Made by a program: the position numbers and the translations under genes
The notes under the pieces: generated by a model
What the model saw: the letters and a program-made list of their open reading frames with translations, nothing else
Database searches by the model: none
Told to the model about the DNA's origin: nothing
Source: Paraburkholderia sp. HP33-1
GTDB taxonomy: Bacteria > Pseudomonadota > Gammaproteobacteria > Burkholderiales > Burkholderiaceae
Assembly (NCBI RefSeq): GCF_021390595.1
Contig: NZ_JAJEJR010000001.1
Span: 2,108,001-2,172,000, forward strand
Direction: 5' to 3'
DNA length: 64,000 nt
Shown: in pieces, positions 54,848 to 61,321 of the stretch
How the letters are laid out: every line of letters begins with the position of its first letter
Numbering within the stretch: position 1 is the first letter of the stretch

Positions 54848-56038
54848 TCAGGTACCCGGACCGCCGGCATCGGCGCTCGTGATACGCGGCTGGCCGCCGC
54901 CGTTATCGAGCCACGTTCGCAGACGCGTCGCGTCCGCGAAACGCGAGTACTTGCCCGACGAATCGAGCAGGACCATGACCATCGGCCGGCCGTCGATCGT
55001 CGCCTGCATCACGAGACACTCACCCGCTTCGTTGATGAAACCAGTCTTCTGCAGACCGATGTCCCATGTCGGGTTGCGCACCAGCGCGTTCGTGCTGTTG
55101 TACGCGAGCGTGCGCTTTCCGGTGTACACCTCGTAGCTGTGATCGGTGGAGAACTTGCGGATCAGCGGATACTGATACGCCGCGTTGACCATCTTCACGA
55201 GATCGCGCGCGCTCGACACGTTCATGCTCGTCAAACCGGTCGGGTTCTCGAAGTGCGTGTCGTTCATGCCAAGTTGCTTCGCCTTCGCGTTCATCGCCGC
55301 GAGGAACGCCGGACGCCCGCCCGGGTAGTAACGCGACAGCGCCGCCGCCGCGCGGTTTTCCGAGGCCATCAGCGCGATGTGCAGCATGTCCTCGCGCGAC
55401 AGCACCGAGCCCACCGACAGGCGCGAGCCGGTGTTCTTCTCATAGTCGCGGTCTTCGTCGGTGACTTCGATCTGGTCGGTCATCGCCTCTTTCGAATCGA
55501 GCACGACCATCGCGGTCATCAGCTTCGTGATCGACGCGATCGGCACGACCGCGCGCGAGTTCTTGTCGAATAGCGACTCACCGCTGTTCTGATCGATCAC
55601 ATACGCGACGCTCGAGCGCAGCATCAGCGCGTCGGGCGTATCGTGCAGACCGAAAGCCTGACCGACGGTCGGCTGGCGCGGCTCGTACGCGACGCGACGC
55701 ATGACCGAACGATGCCGGCCGTTCGCCGTAAACGTCACGCGCTTGCGTTTGACACTGGCATGCGGCGCGTCTTCATCCGCGGCGGCCGTTTTCACGGCCT
55801 CGCCCTTGCCGGCTTTTGCCGCATGGTTCGACACCTTTTCGGTGGCCGCCGCCTGCGCCGGCTTTTTGGCGGCTTTGGCGTGTTTGGAAGTTTTTGTGGT
55901 TGCAGCAGGTGTAGCTGCAAAAGTGCTGACAGGCGTGGCAAACGCCGCTGCGACGGCCAGCGAGACGGCCACCGATAAAGCGGTGCTGCGCGCCGCGCCG
56001 TGGAGCACTTTTAGCGACGAAAACATGTCGGTTTTCAT
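54848..56038 (-). CDS. D-alanyl-D-alanine endopeptidase (PBP7 type)
   Basis: A 396-residue penicillin-binding protein of the S11 family (PbpG/PBP7 or DacA-like). It has a signal peptide (residues about 1-43), an Ala/Lys-rich linker up to residue 100, and the SxxK motif SITK (169-172), SEN (226-228) and KTG in GLQKTGFINEAG. The ATG at 56036-56038 is preferred to a TTG 12 codons upstream. It hydrolyses peptidoglycan cross-links in the periplasm. Confidence 0.92.
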   Translation of the reverse strand: MKTDMFSSLKVLHGAARSTALSVAVSLAVAAAFATPVSTFAATPAATTKTSKHAKAAKKPAQAAATEKVSNHAAKAGKGEAVKTAAADEDAPHASVKRKRVTFTANGRHRSVMRRVAYEPRQPTVGQAFGLHDTPDALMLRSSVAYVIDQNSGESLFDKNSRAVVPIASITKLMTAMVVLDSKEAMTDQIEVTDEDRDYEKNTGSRLSVGSVLSREDMLHIALMASENRAAAALSRYYPGGRPAFLAAMNAKAKQLGMNDTHFENPTGLTSMNVSSARDLVKMVNAAYQYPLIRKFSTDHSYEVYTGKRTLAYNSTNALVRNPTWDIGLQKTGFINEAGECLVMQATIDGRPMVMVLLDSSGKYSRFADATRLRTWLDNGGGQPRITSADAGGPGT

Positions 56039-56073
56039 GGGTGTTCGATAGGGAGCGGCGAGAGGTTTCCGCA

Positions 56074-56102
56074 AGTGTAGTAAAGCAACGAAAAATTAGC
56101 AA
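56074..56102 (-). promoter_or_regulatory. Promoter of the PBP7-type gene
   Basis: On the minus strand TTGCTA and TACACT are separated by 17 bases, with the -10 about 36 bases before the ATG. Confidence 0.5.
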
Positions 56103-56655
56103 TTTGAAGCACTTATACGCGCTCCTTCAACCGGCTTGTTAGCTCCGATCGCAAAAACACGACTAAGTGCTGCGCATCGATCGAAAAAAACGATCGTCGC
56201 CAGCTTGCCTCGCCATTGCCGCCGCCCGGCTCAAGCGAGTGCGTCCTTTCAGCATAACGGCAGTTTTGAGACAACCTTGATTCGGGGAAATACGGTCAGG
56301 GCAACGGCGGCAATTACTGCGCCGCGCCATGAAGGCGTTGCGAGCGAACGACAGATTATTAAGCGTCTGACGAATGTCGCCAACGCGCGTTCGACTGCCA
56401 TCGCTCTTTAACGTTCCGGGTGACTTTGTGGTTTACATCGAATTCACCAGGATCGGGTTTTCAGGGGGGCGGATCGCTGCGAGGCAGCCTGTCTCCGTGC
56501 CGCATCGAGGCTTTCGCGGGGAAAAATAGTTTCCGGAAAGAGCAGCGCATGGTGCTTTATCTCGCACCACCAAGGTGCAACGACCCAATTGTTCCGCGTC
56601 ATATTAATGACATGCCTACTGCATAACCTATTGTTTTAACGACATTTTCCCCACA

Positions 56656-56670
56656 TTGTGCGTCGCACAA
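56656..56670. promoter_or_regulatory. Palindrome just upstream of the phasin -35 box
   Basis: TTGTGC and GCACAA form a perfect inverted repeat with a 3-base centre, ending 8 bases before TTGACA. It contains TGC/GCA steps of the type reported for PhaR sites. Confidence 0.5.
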
Positions 56671-56677
56671 AAAATGC

Positions 56678-56705
56678 TTGACATTCTTTGCGACCATCCT
56701 AAAAT
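56678..56705 (+). promoter_or_regulatory. Phasin gene promoter
   Basis: TTGACA (56678-56683) and TAAAAT (56700-56705) are separated by 16 bases. A perfect -35 and a near-consensus -10 make this one of the best sigma-70 promoters in the window. It implies a leader of about 110 bases. Confidence 0.7.
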
Positions 56706-56716
56706 GGAAACCATTG

Positions 56717-56739
56717 CTGCGATGCACAATACATCGCAG
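56717..56739. promoter_or_regulatory. Candidate operator at the phasin transcription start
   Basis: CTGCGATG and CATCGCAG are a perfect 8-bp inverted repeat with 7 bases between them, beginning 12 bases after the -10 box. The location is that of a repressor site, and PhaR is the likely candidate. Confidence 0.55.
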
Positions 56740-56820
56740 TCCTGGCAGACGATCCACCTGCGTCTCGCCACCCACCCAATGCGGTCCGCACAGACCGACC
56801 GCGATCCAGGAGCGTAAACC

Positions 56821-57396
56821 ATGACTCTGCTGACCCCTGAGCAATTCGCCGCAGCCCAGAAAGCCAACTTCGAGACCCTGTTCGGCCTGACGACCAAAGC
56901 ATTTGAAGGCGTCGAAAAGCTGGTTGAGCTGAACCTGCAAGTCGTGAAGTCGACGCTCGCCGAAAGCCAGGAAAACACCCAACGCGCGCTGTCGGTGAAG
57001 GACGCGCAAGAACTGCTGGCACTGCAAGCGAGCCTCGCACAGCCGGTGGCTGAAAAGGCGCTGTCGTATGGCCGCCACGTGTACGAAATCGTTTCGGCAA
57101 CGCAGGGAGAATTCACCCGCGTCGCGGAAGCGCAATTCGAAGAGCAAAACCGCAAGGTTCAGGCGCTCGTGGAAAACGTCGCGAAGAACGCGCCGGCTGG
57201 TTCGGAAACTGCTGTCGCCGTGATGAAGTCGGCTATCACCGCCGCCAACACCACGTACGAAACGGTCCACAAGGCGACCCGCCAGGCCGTTGAAATCGCT
57301 GAAAGCAACTTCAATGCAGCTGCAACGGCCGCATCGAAGGCAGCTTCGCAAGCCGCTGCTCAAGCATCGCGCGCTGCCGCCAAGAAGGCAGTCTAA
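56821..57396 (+). CDS. phaP: Phasin family protein (PHA granule-associated)
   Basis: Phasins coat polyhydroxyalkanoate granules. The 191-residue protein is helical, without cysteine, with the typical start [20 protein letters not shown] and [19 protein letters not shown]. The last 35 residues form an Ala/Lys-rich tail ([20 protein letters not shown]) as in other phasins and histone-like tails. AGGAGCG lies before the ATG. The function implies PHA storage; the synthase genes are not in the window. Confidence 0.93.
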   Translation: MTLLTPEQFAAAQKANFETLFGLTTKAFEGVEKLVELNLQVVKSTLAESQENTQRALSVKDAQELLALQASLAQPVAEKALSYGRHVYEIVSATQGEFTRVAEAQFEEQNRKVQALVENVAKNAPAGSETAVAVMKSAITAANTTYETVHKATRQAVEIAESNFNAAATAASKAASQAAAQASRAAAKKAV

Positions 57397-57410
57397 GCTT
57401 TACGCCTCAA

Positions 57411-57440
57411 CACGCCAGGCTTTGTGACTGGCGTCGTCTT
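57411..57440 (+). terminator. Weak terminator after the phasin gene
   Basis: ACGCCAG pairs with CTGGCGT around a 9-base loop, with CGTCTTTT after it. The T run is interrupted, so the strength is uncertain. Confidence 0.45.
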
Positions 57441-57560
57441 TTACGCCAGCCCAGCCGGCGCGCTGCGCTGGCAGTATCGCAAGCAACAGCGTCGTGCCGT
57501 TGCGGCATATACGGTTTGAATGGCCGGACGCTCCGATACGTTGCTATGGCGTATCGTTTG

Positions 57561-57587
57561 CCCGGTCACCACGCCGGGATTTTTTTG
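57561..57587 (+). terminator. Plus-strand terminator in the phasin-lpdA gap
   Basis: CCCGG and CCGGG form a short stem with an 8-base loop, followed by ATTTTTTT. It is 165 bases past the phasin stop, behind a 7-bp inverted repeat. Confidence 0.6.
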
Positions 57588-57615
57588 CCTGCATGCTGGC
57601 CCGCCGCACAAAGAG

Positions 57616-57651
57616 AAACGGCGCGCTCCGAAAGAGGAGCGCGCCGTTTTT
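57616..57651. terminator. Strong hairpin terminator between convergent phasin and lpdA
   Basis: ACGGCGCGCTCC-type arms (11 bp, CGGCGCGCTCC/GGAGCGCGCCG) enclose GAAAGA and are followed by TTTTTG on the plus strand and TTTCTCTTTG on the minus strand. It can end lpdA as well. Confidence 0.75.
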
Positions 57652-57716
57652 GTTGGCCGTGCGGCTTATGCACTTCGCTGCCCCCGCATGTCACCATGCA
57701 GGCGCAGTAAGTAGCC

Positions 57717-59495
57717 TTACTTCTTCTTCACCGGCGGCAGATCGGTACAGACGCCTTCGTACAGCTCGGCCGCCATGCCGATCGATTCGCCGAGCGTCGG
57801 ATGCGGATGGATCGTCTTGCCGATATCCGTTGCGTCCGCGCCCATCTCGATGGCGAGACAGACTTCGCTGATCAGGTCACCCGCATTCAGACCGACGATA
57901 CCGCCGCCGATCACGCGATGGGTCTCTTCATCGAACAGCAGCTTCGTGAAGCCCTCGTCGCGGCCGTTGGCGATCGCGCGACCCGACGCGGCCCACGGGA
58001 ACACCGCCTTGCCGAACTTGATACCTTCGGCCTTTAACTGGTCTTCCGTCTTGCCGGCCCACGCCACTTCCGGATCGGTGTAAGCCACCGACGGAATCTG
58101 CATCGCGTCGAAGTACGCCTTCTCGCCATGCGCGGCTTCCGCCGCCACGTGGCCTTCGTGCACGGCCTTATGCGCGAGCATCGGCTGACCGACGATATCG
58201 CCGATCGCGAAGATGTGCGGCACATTCGTGCGCTGCTGCTTGTCGACATCGATGAAGCCACGATCGGTCACCGCGACCCCTGCCTTCTCCGCGCCGATCC
58301 GCTTGCCGTTCGGCGAGCGGCCCACGGCCACCAGCACGAGGTCGTAGCGTTGCGGCTGGGCCGGCGCCTTCTCGCCTTCGAACGACACGTAGATGCCGTC
58401 GGCCTTCGCTTCGGCCGCGGTGGTTTTGGTCTTCAGCATCACGTTCGCGAAACGATTGCTGTTGTACTTCTCCCAGACCTTGACCAGATCGCGGTCCGCG
58501 CCCGTCATCAGGCCTTCGAGCATTTCGACGACGTCGATCTGCGCGCCGAGGGTCGAGTACACCGTCGCCATTTCGAGACCGATGATGCCGCCGCCGATCA
58601 CGAGCATGCGCTGCGGAATCTGGCGCAGTTCGAGCGCACCGGTCGAATCGACGACACGCGGATCTTCCGGAATGAACGGCAGCTTCACCGATTCCGAGCC
58701 CGCGGCGATGATCGCCTGCTTGAACCTGACGACCTTCTTGCCGCCTTCGGTCTGCACTTCCATGTGGTTCGGATCGACGAACGCGCCGGTACCGACCACC
58801 ACTTCGACCTTGCGCGCCTTCGCCATGCCGGCGAGACCGCTGGTCAGCTTCTTCACCACGCCGGACTTGAAATCGCGCAGCTTGTCGAGATCGATCTGCG
58901 GCTTGCCGAACGTGATGCCGTGCGCGGCAAGATCAGCCGCTTCGTCGATGACGAGCGCGGTGTGCAACAGCGCCTTCGACGGGATACAGCCGACGTTCAG
59001 ACACACGCCGCCGAGCGTCGGATAACGCTCGACCAGCACGGTCTTCATGCCGATGTCCGCGGACCGGAAAGCGGCCGAGTAGCCGCCGGGGCCCGAACCG
59101 AGCACGAGCATGTCGCACTCGATGTCCGCGCTGCCCGCATAGCTGCCGGCCTGCGGAGCCGGTGCCGCGGCCTTCGGTGCGGCAGCCGCAGGCGCCGGCG
59201 CGGGAGCTGCCTTCTCGGCCTCCTTCGCCGCCGGGGCGGCTGCGGCCGCGCCGCCCGCCGCTGCCTCGACGAGCGCGATCACCGTGCCCTGCGAGACCTT
59301 GTCGCCCGGCTTGATGCGCACTTCCTTGACGATGCCGGCGGTATCGCTCGGCACTTCCATCGATGCCTTGTCGGATTCGAGCGTCAGCAGCGACTGCTCC
59401 TGCTCGATGACGTCACCCGGCTTGATGTTGACTTCGATGACGTCGACGTCCTTGAAGTCACCGATGTCCGGCACTTTTACTTCGACGAGACTCAT
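57717..59495 (-). CDS. lpdA: Dihydrolipoyl dehydrogenase (E3) with N-terminal lipoyl domain
   Basis: E3 of the pyruvate dehydrogenase complex, re-oxidising dihydrolipoamide with FAD and NAD. The 592-residue protein has an N-terminal lipoyl domain with lipoyl-lysine Lys43 (LESDKASMEVPS), an Ala/Pro linker at about 80-135, and the E3 domain with GSGPGGYSAAF, the redox disulfide GGVCLNVGCIPSK, and the C-terminal HPHPTLGES. The lipoyl fusion is known in Ralstonia and Burkholderia. GGAGAAGGGG precedes the ATG at 59493-59495. It follows aceF by 132 bases. Confidence 0.97.
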   Translation of the reverse strand: MSLVEVKVPDIGDFKDVDVIEVNIKPGDVIEQEQSLLTLESDKASMEVPSDTAGIVKEVRIKPGDKVSQGTVIALVEAAAGGAAAAAPAAKEAEKAAPAPAPAAAAPKAAAPAPQAGSYAGSADIECDMLVLGSGPGGYSAAFRSADIGMKTVLVERYPTLGGVCLNVGCIPSKALLHTALVIDEAADLAAHGITFGKPQIDLDKLRDFKSGVVKKLTSGLAGMAKARKVEVVVGTGAFVDPNHMEVQTEGGKKVVRFKQAIIAAGSESVKLPFIPEDPRVVDSTGALELRQIPQRMLVIGGGIIGLEMATVYSTLGAQIDVVEMLEGLMTGADRDLVKVWEKYNSNRFANVMLKTKTTAAEAKADGIYVSFEGEKAPAQPQRYDLVLVAVGRSPNGKRIGAEKAGVAVTDRGFIDVDKQQRTNVPHIFAIGDIVGQPMLAHKAVHEGHVAAEAAHGEKAYFDAMQIPSVAYTDPEVAWAGKTEDQLKAEGIKFGKAVFPWAASGRAIANGRDEGFTKLLFDEETHRVIGGGIVGLNAGDLISEVCLAIEMGADATDIGKTIHPHPTLGESIGMAAELYEGVCTDLPPVKKK

Positions 59496-59627
59496 AGTGT
59501 CCCCTTCTCCTGTTGAGCGGTGATGAGCGGCGCGTTCGACGTGCACAGCGCACGACAAACGCGCGGACGGCGCGACGCGGACCAGTCGAAACTATCCGCG
59601 CCTGCGCCGGCGGGCCTCACCAGCCGG

Positions 59628-61238
59628 TCAAAGAATCACACGCCGGAAATCGGCAAGAATCGAACCGAGGTATGCGTTGAAGCGCGCGGCTTCCGCTCCG
59701 TCGATCACGCGATGGTCATACGACAGCGACAGCGGCATGGTCAGACGCGGCTCGAACTGCTTGCCGTCCCACACCGGCTTCATCGCGCTGCGCGACAGGC
59801 CGAGAATCGCGACTTCAGGCGCATTGATGATCGGCGTGAAATGCGTGCCGCCGATACCGCCCAGCGACGAGATCGAGAAGCAGCCGCCCTGCATCTGGTC
59901 CGGCTTCAGCTTGCCTTCGCGCGCAGCCTTCGACAGATCGGCCATTTCCTTTGCGATGTCGACGAGGCCCTTCTTGTCCGCGTCGCGAATCACCGGAACG
60001 ACGAGGCCGTTCGGCGTGTCCGCGGCAAAACCGATGTGGTAGTACTGCTTGAACACCAGGTTGTCGCCGTCGAGGCTCGCGTTGAACGTCGGGAACTTCT
60101 TCAGGGCCGCCACGCAAGCCTTGATCACGAACGCAAGCATCGTGAACTTGACGCCCGCCTTTTCGTGTTCCTTGTTCAGCTTCACGCGCAGCGCTTCGAG
60201 TTCGGTGATGTCCGCTTCGTCGTTGTTCGTGACGTGCGGGATCATGACCCAGTTGCGATGCAGGTTCGCGCCGGAGATTTTCTTGATGCGCGACAGCGGT
60301 TTCGGATCGATCGGACCGAACTTCGTGAAGTCGATCTTCGGCCACGGCAGCAGATTCAGCTCGCCACCGCCCGCGGCCGGCGCGGCTGCACCAGACGGCG
60401 CCGCGCGCTGGCCCGTCATCACGCCCTTCACGAACGCGGTCACGTCGGCCTGCGTAATGCGGCCCTTCGGACCCGTGCCGCGCACCTGCCCGACGTCGAC
60501 GCCGAGTTCGCGCGCGAACTTGCGCACCGACGGCGACGCATGGCTCGGATGACGCGAGCCGCCTTCACCCGCCGGAATCAGCGGCGCCTGCGCGAGCGCG
60601 GACGGCGCAGTCGGTGCCGGAGCCGGCGCGATGGGCGCGTCGGACGGTTGCTCGACCGGTGCCTTGGCGGCCGGTGCCGGCGCGGGCGTCGCGGCGGCGC
60701 CGCCATCCGCTTCCAGCACGACGATGACCGCGCCTTCCGACACGGTATCGCCAACCTTGACCTTCACTTCCTTGACGACGCCGGCAGCCGAACTCGGCAC
60801 ATCCATCGTCGCCTTGTCGGATTCCAGCGTGACGAGCGACTGTTCCTTCTCGACGCGATCGCCGACCTTCACCGCGATCTCGATCACGGGAACGTCTTTG
60901 TAGTCGCCGATATCCGGCACCTTGATTTCCTGCACGCCGCCGCCTGCCGCCACGGGTGCGGGAGCCGGAGCCGCCGCGGGAGCCGCAGCAGCGCCTTCGG
61001 CGCTTTCCAGCAGGATGATCAGCGTGCCTTCGGACACCGCATCGCCGACCTTGACCTTCACTTCCTTGACGACGCCGGCCACCGAGCTCGGCACGTCCAT
61101 CGTTGCCTTGTCGGATTCCAGCGTCACGAGCGATTGCTCTTTCTCGACGGTGTCACCCGCCTTAACCAGCACCTCGATCACAGGGACGTCCTTGTAATCG
61201 CCGATGTCCGGCACCTTGACTTCGATCGCTTGACTCAT
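59628..61238 (-). CDS. aceF: Dihydrolipoyl transacetylase (E2)
   Basis: E2 core of pyruvate dehydrogenase. The 536-residue protein has two lipoyl domains, with Lys44 and Lys142 in identical ESDKATMDVPSS motifs, linked by Ala/Pro segments. A peripheral-subunit-binding domain (SPSVRKFARELGVDVGQVRG) and the catalytic domain with HRVIDGAEAARF follow. CAGGAG lies before the ATG at 61236-61238. The spacing of 83 bases from aceE suits one operon aceE-aceF-lpdA. Confidence 0.97.
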   Translation of the reverse strand: MSQAIEVKVPDIGDYKDVPVIEVLVKAGDTVEKEQSLVTLESDKATMDVPSSVAGVVKEVKVKVGDAVSEGTLIILLESAEGAAAAPAAAPAPAPVAAGGGVQEIKVPDIGDYKDVPVIEIAVKVGDRVEKEQSLVTLESDKATMDVPSSAAGVVKEVKVKVGDTVSEGAVIVVLEADGGAAATPAPAPAAKAPVEQPSDAPIAPAPAPTAPSALAQAPLIPAGEGGSRHPSHASPSVRKFARELGVDVGQVRGTGPKGRITQADVTAFVKGVMTGQRAAPSGAAAPAAGGGELNLLPWPKIDFTKFGPIDPKPLSRIKKISGANLHRNWVMIPHVTNNDEADITELEALRVKLNKEHEKAGVKFTMLAFVIKACVAALKKFPTFNASLDGDNLVFKQYYHIGFAADTPNGLVVPVIRDADKKGLVDIAKEMADLSKAAREGKLKPDQMQGGCFSISSLGGIGGTHFTPIINAPEVAILGLSRSAMKPVWDGKQFEPRLTMPLSLSYDHRVIDGAEAARFNAYLGSILADFRRVIL

Positions 61239-61321
61239 TGTTAGTGTCTCCTGGGCCACGCACGCCGCCTGCCCCTCACGACGAGGGGCAGACACGTGCG
61301 CCATGGCACACGGGTGATGCC

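Larger units (their letters stand above)
56039..56820. other. Long divergent intergenic region between PBP7 and phasin genes
   Basis: About 780 bases without a convincing gene. Two short plus-strand open frames (from 56136 and 56420) lack ribosome sites and protein-like composition. The region is comparatively AT-rich near the phasin gene. It holds the PBP7 promoter, three CGATCG palindromes between 56146 and 56196 (two flanking seven A), a GTCAT-ATTA-ATGAC palindrome at 56598-56611, and the phasin control region. Confidence 0.5.
57397..57716. other. Intergenic region between phasin and lpdA with tandem hairpins
   Basis: These 320 bases hold three terminator-like hairpins and one further inverted repeat but no convincing gene. 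Short plus-strand frames near 57516 lack coding character. Confidence 0.5.

Noticed and set aside
56136..56626. Two small plus-strand open frames between the PBP7 and phasin genes
   Set aside because: No ribosome sites, no protein-like composition, and they lie in a region full of promoter and operator signals.
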